Notes under the pieces: generated by a model | The model's database searches: none | Seen by the model: only the letters and a program-made list of their open reading frames with translations | What the model was told of the DNA's origin: nothing | Position numbers and translations under genes: made by a program | In this document: in pieces, positions 11,719 to 20,735 of the stretch | Numbering within the stretch: position 1 is the stretch's first letter | Layout: every line of letters starts with the position of its first letter | Origin: Condylostoma magnum | Taxonomy: Eukaryota > Ciliophora > Heterotrichea > Heterotrichida > Condylostomatidae | Assembly: GCA_920105805.1 (NCBI GenBank) | Contig: CAKKTI010000240.1 | Coordinates: forward strand, 2,031-32,912 | Reading direction: 5' to 3' | DNA: 30,882 nucleotides

Positions 11719-13437
11719 TCAAAACTCCCTAATTAATCTCTCAAATTCTTCCTTTTCAATAGTTTCTTTCTATACCAAAACATCTGTTAAATGTAGTAAC
11801 AATTTCTTCTTCTACTATATAAGTTTCATTACTCTATCAAACGAGCTCTCAAGTATCTAAGACGCTGCATTATCCATAACATTTTTGATTAAATCTCCTT
11901 CTAACCTTTTATCCTTGGAGTACAACATCCCAACTTAATCATCAGCCAGTCCACTATTGATTATACTGTAAGCAATATCAGTTGCTTTCTGCATATCTGA
12001 CATACACCCAGAAGTCTGATTTTCTTCCCCTAAAAACAGAATCTCAGCAACTCTTCCCCCCATTGCCCCATCAATCAACGCATACAAATTTTCCTTACTC
12101 TGATAATTTCTGTCAGAGTTCTCTGTCTAAGTAATCCCTAAAGCATCATTATGAGGAATGATAGTAATTTTTGACACTGGATTAGCGCCCTTTGTAAAAT
12201 GAATAGCTATTGCATGTCCTAACTCATGTATGGCAGTGTTCCTCTTGTCCTCCTCCGTCATTAATTTTGGTCGTTTTATCCCCAATGATACCCTGTCAAT
12301 AGCATATCGTATATCCTCCATATCACATGCACTTCTTTACTGCTTAATAGCGTTCAGGAGGGCAATATTCACCACATTTTTTAAATCTGCCCCGTTCATT
12401 CCCGTTGTAATCCTTGCAACATTTTCTGGTGTAACTGAGTCGTCATGATACACTTTAGACAAGTATAATTCACAGATCTCAGTACGACCCTTGATGTCAG
12501 GATAAGGCACATGAATTCTCTTGTCAAACCTCCCAGGCCTCAGTAAAGCATTATCTAATGACTCTGGTAAGTTAGTAGCCGCAATCACTATGAAATTATC
12601 AGTAGACTTAAACCCATCCAGCTCCACCAACAACTAATTCAAAGATTGTCTGTTACCACTCACATCTCTAGACTGTCGAGAATAACCTAAAACATCAATT
12701 TCATCTATAAAAATTATACAAGGACCCGATTTCCTGGCTTCTTCAAACAACTCACGAACTCTTTTGGCACCTAAACCCACAAAAACTTCTTCGAAGTCTG
12801 ATCCGGAACTATAGAAGAACTTTACGCCGGCTTCACCGGCGATTGCCTTTGCTAGTAGAGTTTTTCCAGTACCAGGAGCACCAGTAAGTAAAATGCCTCT
12901 GGGCATTTTAGCACCTGAAACACTGTATATATCGGGATTCCTAAGAAAATTAACTATTTCCTCCAACTCTTCCCTGCACTCATCTATGCCTTTTACATCA
13001 TTGAATGTGTGGTTAGTATCCTCCACCATTACATTAGGCTTTTTAGTGTCAAACATAGAATTAGCAGGACCTTTGCTCTGGTAAAAGAAAGAGACCCCTA
13101 GAAGACCTAAAATTGTAAAACTTAGCATCATACTCAAACTATCATTCATTCATTCCCACCAACGCCTTTTTCTGGGAATTTCTTTGTAGAATAAAGGGTT
13201 ATCCATGTTCTAGCCTTATATTAGCTGTGGAGATGTGTTCTGTTATAATAGCTTTAAACTTGTCAATGCGTATATGTACTGCTCCTTGCATTTAGTTAGC
13301 TCAGGCTCCTTGGTTGATAGAGAAAGCTACTTATATTCCTCAACTACCTCCTCAAATCTCATCTCTCTGTTTAGTTATCTTAAATGCCGGAAATCACCTG
13401 AAAACGCCCTGTTTAATCTGTTAAAAGCTCTAAGCAT
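11719..13437 (-). CDS. YME1L: Mitochondrial i-AAA protease (FtsH/YME1-like)
   Basis: ATG at 13437 is chosen because it adds an Arg-rich, acid-poor presequence ([20 protein letters not shown]) typical of a mitochondrial targeting signal, in frame with the rest. One membrane segment (residues about 100-118, [17 protein letters not shown]) precedes the AAA domain, as in inner-membrane i-AAA enzymes. Walker A GAPGTGKT (about 186-193), Walker B IIFIDEID (about 241-248), [10 protein letters not shown] with its invariant Q as TAG (12634-12636), the arginine-finger region [14 protein letters not shown], and the zinc protease motif HELGH (about 404-408) are all present. SDMQKAT supplies the likely third zinc ligand. 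A TGA at 13150-13152 reads as W (WWEWMN). The end is TGA 11719-11721 (LIREF), with in-frame TAA three codons on. 572 residues is short for YME1 but complete in domains. It degrades inner-membrane proteins on the intermembrane-space side. Confidence 0.93.
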
Positions 13438-13465
13438 ATTTTAATTCTCAACACGTGTAATAATA
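13438..13465. promoter_or_regulatory. 28-bp divergent spacer between YME1-like and GRP94 genes
   Basis: Only 28 bp separate the two start codons (13437 on minus, 13466 on plus). Both starts are well supported: a mitochondrial presequence on one side, an ER signal peptide on the other. The spacer includes the palindrome CACGTG, an E-box-like core, at 13452-13457. Core promoter elements must lie here or inside the opposing coding sequences. Promoter function is inferred. Confidence 0.5.
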
Positions 13466-15655
13466 ATGGCGTTTAAGTTATTCCTATGTTTGGCTCTTTT
13501 AGCCTTTGCAAGTGATGAACCTGAGGTACCAACCGATGCTAGCGACATCTCCCCTGAAATATTAGAACAGGTGGAAGAGGGAGCAGATCAACACGAGTTC
13601 CAGGCTGACGTAGCCCGTACAATGGATATTTTCATCAACTCCTTATACAAAAACAAGGAAGTGTTCTTAAGGGAGACTATTTCCAACTCCTCAGATGCTT
13701 TGGATAAGCTTAGATACATGTCGATTTCTGATGACTCAGTACTGGGAGAAGGTGAGCAAAGAAAATTAGAAATTAAAGTCGAGTATAATAAGGACGAGGG
13801 AACTTTAAGCATAACTGATACTGGAATTGGAATGACCAAGGAAGACTTAATTAAAAATCTAGGAACTGTGGCTAAGTCTGGAACTTCAAGCTTTGTAGAG
13901 GTACTTGCAGCCGGAGGCGATATAAATCTAATTGGACAGTTCGGAGTCGGATTTTATGCTAATTTCTTAGTAGCTGATTAAATCATTGTCACTAGTAAGC
14001 ATAATGACGATGAACAGCATATTTGGGTGTCCAATGCCACCAATACCTTCAGTGTGTTTAAGGACCCAAGAGGTGATACTTTAGGCAGAGGTACCAGAGT
14101 TACTCTAAAACTCAAAGAAGACTCTAAAGATTTCTTACTAGAAACTAAAATCAAGAAAATTTTACAAAAGTACTCTGAGTTTGTAAATTATCCTATATAT
14201 TTGAGAGTCAAAAAGGACGTTTCAAGAGAGGTTCCTATGACTGAGGAGGAATTATCTGAACTAGAGTAATACGACACAACTACTACCAAGGTTGTCAAGG
14301 AGAAGGTATGGGAATGGGAGCTAGTGAATGAAAATAAGCCAATTTGGCTAAGAGATGACGTTGAGCACTCTGATTATGTAGAATTTTACAAAACAATTAC
14401 AAAAGATCAAAATGAGCCCCTGACTTACATACATTTCACTGCAGAGGGTGAAATCGAGTTCAAGTGTTTACTATACATTCCTTCAGAGGCTCCTTATGAC
14501 TCCTTGTAAAACCATTATGAGAATAAAGGACTCATGAAGTTATATGTTAGAAGAGTTTTGATTACTGAGGAGTTTGAGGACTTAGTGCCTAGATACCTCA
14601 ATTTTGTAAGAGGAGTTGTTGATAGTGACGATTTACCTCTAAACGTTGCCCGTCAGGATCTCCAGTAAAAGAAAATACTAAAGCTTATTAATAAGAAAAT
14701 CGTCAGAAAAATACTTTAAGAGCTAATCGATATGGCTAATGATGTAGTCGAAGACAATGAGGAACACCCTTATGATACTTTTTATGGTTAATTTGGCAAA
14801 AACATCAAGTTAGGAATTATTGAAGACTAGGGAAACAAGACCAAGTTATCGAGATTGTTGAGATTTTACAGTACCAAAAATTCTGATTAATTGACCTCTC
14901 TAGATGATTATATCTACAGGATGAAGGATGCACAGGAGGATATTTATTTCATTGCCGGGGAAGACAGACACCAGTTGCAGAAATCACCAATTATCCAAAA
15001 GCTTGTAAGACTTGGTTATGAAGTACTCCTACTCGATGACCCAATTGACGAGTATACCATCGATGCAGTTGGCGAGTACGAGCAACACAAGCTTTAAAAC
15101 GTAGCCAGAGACGACTGGAAGCTTCCCGACGACGATGATCTAGAAAGAAGAAAGGAAAAAAGCTTAAAGAAAATGTACGCTACTATGACTGACTGGCTAA
15201 AAGGCCTAGGAATGGGTGCACAGAGAGTTGAAATCACCAGAAAACTGCACGATGAGCCAGGAGTAGTGACTACTAATGACTAAGGCTACTCAGCCAATAT
15301 GGAAAGAATAAGTAAGGCTTAAACCTTATCCCACGCTGCAAAGCATCAGAGTCACAATGCGTCGAGGAAAACATGGGAAGTAAACCCAGCCCATCCGATG
15401 ATTAAGAAACTAGATGAGTATTCTAAGACGTTGCCGAGTGATAAAGAGCCCAGAGCCCTGGCCAGTACTATGTTCGACGTTGCTCTTTTGCAATCCGGAT
15501 TTGTCCTAACCAACCCTATCGATTATTACCAGAGAGCCATGGGATTCATTTTGGACGATATGGGAATTTCAAGGAAGGATGAGATAAAAGAGCCAGAGTT
15601 TGACATTACTGTTGAAGACTTTGAGGCGGAGAACTTGGATGACAAAGGGTTTTGA
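13466..15655 (+). CDS. HSP90B1: Endoplasmin (GRP94), ER-type Hsp90 chaperone
   Basis: ATG at 13466 gives a signal peptide ([15 protein letters not shown]) and then a complete Hsp90 of 729 residues. The GHKL ATPase domain shows [34 protein letters not shown] and [15 protein letters not shown]. The middle domain shows [32 protein letters not shown] and DLQQKKILKLI, with TAA as a conserved Q; the C-terminal dimerisation region follows. All tryptophans are TGG, and TAA/TAG are Q throughout. The end is TGA 15653-15655 after DDKGF; in-frame TAA comes four codons later. No K/HDEL-type retrieval signal is present, unlike most GRP94. The next gene lies in the same frame 24 bp on. It folds secretory and membrane clients in the ER lumen, which would include the Cys-rich receptors here (inference). 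Confidence 0.95.
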
Positions 15656-15679
15656 GTAGATTCGTAATTTTTGTATGAA

Positions 15680-16288
15680 ATGGTAAATTTGGAATATTAT
15701 AAAATGGCAGAAAATCAGGCTGAGCAAAAAGAAGAGGAATAAGAGATAGAAATATAATTTACTCCTTGGTATTTTGATAAGGAAAATAACCCTAATTGTC
15801 CTAGCATATGAAACGATGACTATGAGTGTAATAAATAAAATTGTCCATTCTCACATGAATTGCCCCTAAGACTCACTCATGTTCCTCTCAACTCAAATAT
15901 AGAGCCAAACACTATACAGATGGTAAACTGACTGAAAGACTATTATACCCAAGAATTGTAGAAAAACTCAAAGGCTATAGAAACTTTGCAAACTGAGATG
16001 ATATAAGAGAGTGATATGAATACTATAGATCAACTTTTAGAAGAAATGAATAATTTCGAATTAGTCCCTGATGATTCCACTATAGTTAACGTATGTCAGG
16101 CATACAAGGAAACCGGTAATTGCTTGTTCAGGGGAACTTGCAAGCATCCTCATACACTGAACTACGATGAGATTCAAATCCAGCTAAGAAAGCAAAGCTG
16201 GTTCCCCGGCAGTGCAGATTGTGGATGTTGTAAAGGGTATAAGTATGGATGTCAGACTTGCGGTGCTGAAGAGTGCCAGACTTGCTGA
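15680..16288 (+). CDS. Double CCCH zinc-finger protein
   Basis: ATG at 15680 (a second ATG, 15704, is possible). 202 codons end at TGA 16286-16288, with TAA-TAA four codons further. Finger 1 (residues about 39-58) is C-x9-C-x4-C-x3-H (CPSIWNDDYECNKQNCPFSH); its W is TGA 15809-15811. Finger 2 (about 142-162) is the classic C-x8-C-x5-C-x3-H (CQAYKETGNCLFRGTCKHPH). A Gln/Glu-rich coiled linker lies between, with TGA as W at 15929-15931 (MVNWLKDYY). A terminal cluster CGCCKGYKYGCQTC plus two more CxxC-like pairs may bind another zinc. CCCH fingers usually bind AU-rich RNA, so a role in mRNA turnover or processing is inferred. It is in the same frame as GRP94 upstream, so stop readthrough there could fuse the two. 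Confidence 0.85.
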
Positions 16289-16349
16289 GACGTAGCTTAA
16301 TAATCAGTTAGCCAATACGTGTACCTCATTTTGTTTAAATCTATTATAA

Positions 16350-17777
16350 TCATTCATGACTTGCAGATTTTAGGCTAGTCTTCATTAAATCCTTGGGCAC
16401 ATTTTGCATTATATCGTCAATCTTTTTCTTACTTTCATTCATTAAAAAGTCTTATATATCGTCCTCGTCAATGTGGCTTAGCAGTCCTTCTAGGCACTCT
16501 TTTAGCATATTTACCAGTTCCGGCATGGTGTCGGGAATATCCTCTATATCCTCCTTCTATTATACCGCTATTTTCCTTATAAGCTTTTTCACTCAATTAG
16601 TCACCTTTTTATACACAATAAGCAGCTTATTATGCCTGTTCTTCGCTTCCTCAATCTCCCTGTACTGCTCAGTCATCTAATGATTAAACTTCTGCAACAT
16701 TGGATCATCTACATTTTGTATCAAATTGATTAGTTTTATATCGTTTTCAATTTAATCATTCTCATCCTTAATAGAACTTATCTAGTCTTACAACTTAGAC
16801 AAATTGTCCAATACAGACGAATATGACTGTTCTCTAGTTAAGAACCTCTCAACAACTTCTCCAATATCATTTAGTCCAGTAGCTGATCTAATCTACTAAA
16901 ACGCAGCTTCAATAGAACTTGATTTAATCTTTTCGTCTTATAACTTCCAGTTTAAGTAATTCAACCATACTCTATGCACCATTAGCCCCTCACGCATCTT
17001 TTAAGCCCTTCGATCCCTGTCTTCATTTGCCGCAGCCTCTGAGATCTCCATTTATCTTCTAGCTCTTTGCTCCCTCTAATTTGCAGTTGCTTGCCTCTGA
17101 TTTATGTTTTAATGGAAATGACTTAGAACTACAGACTGTTCTAATTAAGCATCTTTTATAGTGGACTCTAAATCTCTTACAGCATTGTAAGTTCTCCTAG
17201 ATTTTTCCCGCCCACGGAAGTTTTTCTTTCTTAAGTCTGTTTCTAATAAAGACTTATTCCTCACATCTGTCTATAATTAATTCTGCTTTATGTCCAAGTG
17301 TATAATCGTTTGTTTCATCCTCTGCAACACATGCTCGTATATTTTAGTAGTCTACCTGGCTTCTTATTAGTCTTCTCTAATTTTCTGTATACTATTAAGT
17401 AGCTCTTACTGCTTCTCTAGTAGATTTTGGTAATTTGAAGTATCATATTACTACTGATTTTTCACGGATTAAAGCTCAACGCTCAAAGTCCTAATTGATG
17501 ACTCTAGTCTTTGAGACTCTCATACCTAACGGTCGTGGTTTTTACGCAAGGTTTTTAAGTGAAAGGCAATTTCAAACGATTCGTTGTGAGATTTGAATTA
17601 AGTTTTGCCCATTGTTGGGGGCTCGATGAATTTTTGATTATCACGATTTGATAGGATGTTTCTGAGGAAAAGTTACATTATACGGCGAGTGTTCCCCATG
17701 TGAAAGTTCTTACGCTCGACTGATCCAAAGGTTCTCGATCTAGTTGTGCCCGGAGCTGATAAAGTATTTCTATGCAT
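16350..17777 (-). CDS. Outer dynein arm docking-complex-like coiled-coil protein (ODAD1/ODAD3/CCDC63 type)
   Basis: ATG at 17777; 475 residues; ends at TGA 16350-16352 (SASHE), followed one codon later by TAA-TAG. Most of the protein (residues about 75-260 and 320-390) is heptad-rich coiled coil. The conserved block AFQQIRSATGLNDIGEVV with ERFLTREQ (about 290-320) is the signature of the ODA docking-complex family, which tethers outer dynein arms to ciliary doublet microtubules. TGA encodes W at 17520-17522 (RQVWESQ) and 16593-16595 (VTNWVKK). A basic N-terminus precedes the coiled coil. Which paralogue of the family this is cannot be told by eye. It is convergent with the CCCH gene, 61 bp apart. 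Confidence 0.82.
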
Positions 17778-17850
17778 ATTTATATAGAAACTGATTTTTG
17801 AATTTATGATAAAACTGTATGGAATTAGAGATGAGCGTATTAAGAGTTTA

Positions 17851-18384
17851 TTACCTAAATGTGTCCTGGGTTTTAATTATTAATTTCGAGCCTACTCTAG
17901 TCGACTCATTGCTATTTATAACTCTGTTGTTTCCTGCTTCTCAAAACGCTTGCCCATTTCTGATATACAGGAATTTATACTCAATTAATTGTAGTCCTTA
18001 TGTAAATAAAGCCTTAGCAGTTCATATATTGCCAGGTGACCAGCTAAGCTCTAGACTATCAACAGGATTTCAATTCCCAAGCTGTGGCATGTTTCCAATT
18101 ACAAACATTTTATCACCGAAATTAGAATTAAACTTTACAGTGAACTCAATTTCAGCTGATTGAGGAACATTGACCTCTAATTCCAATCTTTCCACTTCTT
18201 TTAAAGCTTATTCATATAATGACATATCTTCTTTCAAGTAGGAAATATCAAACTAACTTTTCCTAGGCCCATTTCTATTGGCATTCAGTATATCGTCATT
18301 ATTCCTATAATGCAGATCTGTGAAAGGAGTTTGGTATTTGTCGGAATTTGGTTTTTTAGGTATATAGCTAGGATGACGTTCCAT
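17851..18384 (-). CDS. Small CBM20 (starch/glycogen-binding) domain protein
   Basis: ATG at 18384, only about 10 bp after the probable TAG of the upstream SDR gene. 177 residues to TAA-TAA at 17848-17853. Residues about 75-165 are a CBM20 domain: VIGNMPQLGNWNP, SPGNIWTAKALF, LIEYKFLYIRNGQAFWEAGN and NRVI. The three hallmark tryptophans are all TGA (18070-18072, 18022-18024, 17941-17943), while the W of LSWSPG is TGG. The N-terminal 75 residues are polar (IPKKPNSDKYQ) with no catalytic domain, so it is a binding protein or regulator. The human analogue of this architecture would be a glycogen-tethering factor (inference). No TGA occurs in any frame until 17641-17643, 137 nt inside the next gene, so TAA must be the stop. 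Confidence 0.9.
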
Positions 18385-18394
18385 ATTAAATTAA

Positions 18395-19210
18395 CTAATC
18401 CCATTCTTGTAAGCAACTGTTGGACCAAAACTGAGATGTCTCTGTCCCAGTACTTCTAGCAAGCATCAGTGGGGTTTCCGCACCTTCCTCAGGACTTTTC
18501 TCGGCATTTTGCCCAGCCATATCAGTTCTAGTCCACCCAGGGCAACAAGCATTTACCCTAATCCCTCTTCCCTCCAACTCTTTACTGAGGACTCTAGTAT
18601 ACGCGTTCTCAAACACCTTACTCATACCGTATCCCTGGTCACGCCATCCTCTTTCGCTTACTTGATTATCAACTACTGCTTGTATGAACTCCTCAACAAG
18701 CTCAAACAACTGATCCCTGGTTAGATTAGGATTCAGAATCCTATCCTTTATCTCCTATGATGGAATTCTTATGCACCTACCTACAAATGATGTCACGTTT
18801 ATAATATGCCCGTTATCCTTCACATAAGGAAGCATAGCATCAGTGAAATCCCGAGTACCAAAAACATTACATGCAAAAGTAGTACGAACTACCTCCTCAT
18901 CGAATCTAGAACCCTTAAAAGCCATTCCAGCGTTGTTCAGCAGTACGTCAATTTAACCAAACTATTGGGAAAATTACTGCACGAAGGCATTTATGGAGCT
19001 TTAGTCTGTTATATCCAGCTGCATTAGGAACAGTCGGTTGCTTGGACTTAACTTACTCTCGATTTCTTGCTTTGTAGCATTTCCTAGTTAAAGGTCTCTT
19101 GCTGTCATTATGATTGTACCAAACTCAGGAGCCTCGGATATAAGACGCTCTACTATGGCCCGGCCAATTCCTTTATTGGAGCCTGTCACTATTATAGATC
19201 TTTATGCCAT
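18395..19210 (-). CDS. Short-chain dehydrogenase, carbonyl-reductase (CBR1)-like
   Basis: ATG at 19210; 271 residues to TAG 18395-18397. Classical SDR features are in order: the Rossmann motif TGSNKGIGRAI (residues about 9-19), the acidic turn LDITDQ, NNAGMAF (about 91-97), the catalytic Ser in INVTSFVGR, YGMSK (Tyr-x-x-x-Lys), and CCPGWTRTDM after the active site. The insertion between Ser and Tyr and the C-terminus QFWSNSCLQEWD fit CBR1-type enzymes that reduce carbonyls with NADPH. All tryptophans are TGG and there is no internal TGA. TAG follows directly after the usual family end. The first TGA in any frame is 18296-18298, which would overlap the CBM20 gene by about 90 bp, so TAG (or TAA 18386-18388) most likely terminates. 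The cofactor is inferred from the family. Confidence 0.92.
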
Positions 19211-19233
19211 TTTTTCTACTTAGAGTAATTAAT
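19211..19233. promoter_or_regulatory. 23-bp divergent spacer
   Basis: This is the gap between the SDR start codon (19210, minus) and the MGACT- gene start (19234, plus). The sequence is T-rich then A-rich. It is the second extremely short head-to-head spacer in the window, so transcription of both genes must start from almost the same point. Promoter role is inferred from position. Confidence 0.45.
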
Positions 19234-19494
19234 ATGGGAGCCTGTACTGGTAAGAGAGCTAAAAGAATAGATGCTCATGAATAAGCTAAGGAGATATTGT
19301 TATAGGATAAAAGAATGAGATAGAGATATATAGAAAACGAAAGAATTGAGAAAGTACCTAATCTTTCCCTCAATAATAATTTACTGAGGAAACATAGATT
19401 AGAAGGAAATCATCACACAGAAGAAGCTGATACTAAGGATTAAATTACAAGTTAAATCAGGAAGCTTAGGGCAGAGGAGATTGTTAATAGTTAG
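19234..19494 (+). CDS. Small protein with N-terminal MGACT acylation-type motif
   Basis: ATG at 19234; 86 residues to TAG 19492-19494 (AEEIVNS). The N-terminus MGACTGKRAKR has Gly2 and Cys4 followed by basic residues. This is the pattern of N-myristoylated and palmitoylated membrane-anchored proteins, as in ciliary and signalling adaptors. The rest is a charged amphipathic helix (AHEQAKEILLQDKRMRQRY) plus a polar tail. No known domain is seen. Reading to the first in-frame TGA (19543-19545) would give 103 residues but would overlap the next start codon at 19523, so TAG is preferred. Dual acylation is a motif-based inference. Confidence 0.65.
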
Positions 19495-19522
19495 TTAATT
19501 TAAGTTTTAATCACTTATAATT

Positions 19523-20623
19523 ATGAACTTCTTAGTAAAAATTGAAGACTAGTAGTTTAGACCGAAAAAACTTGTTATATAAGCAAATTCTGTTGTATAG
19601 TGATATGTTTAGTAGTAACAGGCATCGCTTTTGTATAATTAAGGAGATAGATTTTACGTATTGGAGTCTCCTTTGTTTGAATCAGAAAAATTATATACCG
19701 GGAGTTAATTTTTCTATACATTCAGTAAACCTGGCAGTTATGTTGTTAAATGTATACTGCATCCTTGAATGAAGCTAAAAGTTGAAGTGATTGATGAAGA
19801 TTTTGAATTTAGTACTCCTAATCCTCAAGAAGAATTTTAATCACCCAGCAAATAGCAAAAAGAAACTGGATTAATGCTGTCAGATATATCTAAGTAAGAT
19901 TTAACATTTGGTATTAACTTAGATTTAGAGAAAGAGGAGGATGAGAGCTATTAAATTGAACAGTTGTTTTTAAAATTGTAGTAAGAGTGTGAAAAAGATC
20001 ATATTTAATCAGAATTTTAATAAGAAGAATAGCATAGAAGCTTTTTGGTTAGATTTGGGTCCCTTGATGTATTATAAGATTATTTAGGGCTATAGCCCTT
20101 GCTTAGAAGTAAGCTGGTAGATAAGTTCACTTAAGATTGAAGCAGATTTGATAGGGTTATTTGCTAGAATTAGACGTTTTTGATTGTGAAGTGGTAAACT
20201 TGGCCTATTTGATCATTGGAGTTTTTGAATAAGAAAAGAATTCCTGGAATTGTAAAGAGAATATTAGATAAAAGAAAGAAGTAACATATTGCAAAACAAC
20301 GATACAAAATTAATTCTTATAGACGTTATAGGTTAAATTCAGCAGATTTGCAATAGTCATTAAACAGGTTTCAATTCCAGCTATAAAGATTGCTTTAAAA
20401 TCAATCAAAGCATGTAAAGTCGAAAGTTTAGAATATACTAGAGGCTTAAAACTCCAGTAATCTGAGTTTCTATGAGATAAAATGTTAAATTTTTGAGAAA
20501 CCAAAATCTGACTTTTTCAGTCTTCTGGGAGAAATCAATCCAAGTAATAAGCCACCTCTGAGATTACAACCATTTAATCATATAGAGTTTATCATGGAGT
20601 TGAGAAATTGTAATAAATATTAA
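19523..20623 (+). CDS. Cupredoxin-like domain protein with HPWM motif
   Basis: ATG at 19523. Residues 1-87 have the plastocyanin/cupredoxin pattern: FRPKKLVIQANSVVQWYV, SPLFESEKLYTGSQFFYTF, KPGSYVVKCILHPWM, KLKVEVID. The W of VVQW (19601-19603) and of HPWM (19766-19768) are both TGA, each at a position where the family keeps W. The usual first copper histidine near QQQASLLY is not visible, so copper binding is doubtful although C, H and M of CILHPWM are present. Residues about 90-366 are a charged, Gln-rich region with IPGIVKRILDKRKKQ and RYKINSYRRYRLN, unrecognised. Further TGA-as-W codons are at 20138-20140 and 20210-20212. The end is uncertain: TAA 20621-20623 or 20645-20647. The first in-frame TGA (20804-20806) is inside the next gene. 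No signal peptide. Confidence 0.75.
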
Positions 20624-20735
20624 AATTGTAGATTTACTATGGATTAATTTGTATTTTTAATATCATCAAAGCCCTCTTTATGCTTCTATTATTATATGAC
20701 TTCTTATATTTCTCAAATAAATTTGGTTATATAAT

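Noticed and set aside
17819-18163. Plus-strand ORF of 114 codons under the standard code
   Set aside because: It is the antisense shadow of the CBM20 gene, whose minus-strand frame carries the full domain signature.
18296-18397. SDR gene extended by 33 codons to the first TGA
   Set aside because: The tail would be Gln-rich, without family similarity, and would overlap the CBM20 start by about 90 bp; termination at TAG/TAA is simpler.
19542-19772. Separate 76-codon ORF beginning at a TTG
   Set aside because: No ATG start, and the cupredoxin-like frame starting at ATG 19523 explains the same bases with a domain signature.
20130-20330. Weak resemblance of the cupredoxin gene's C-terminal part to a BRCA2-type helical region
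   Set aside because: Only W and basic residues match loosely; no motif order supports it.
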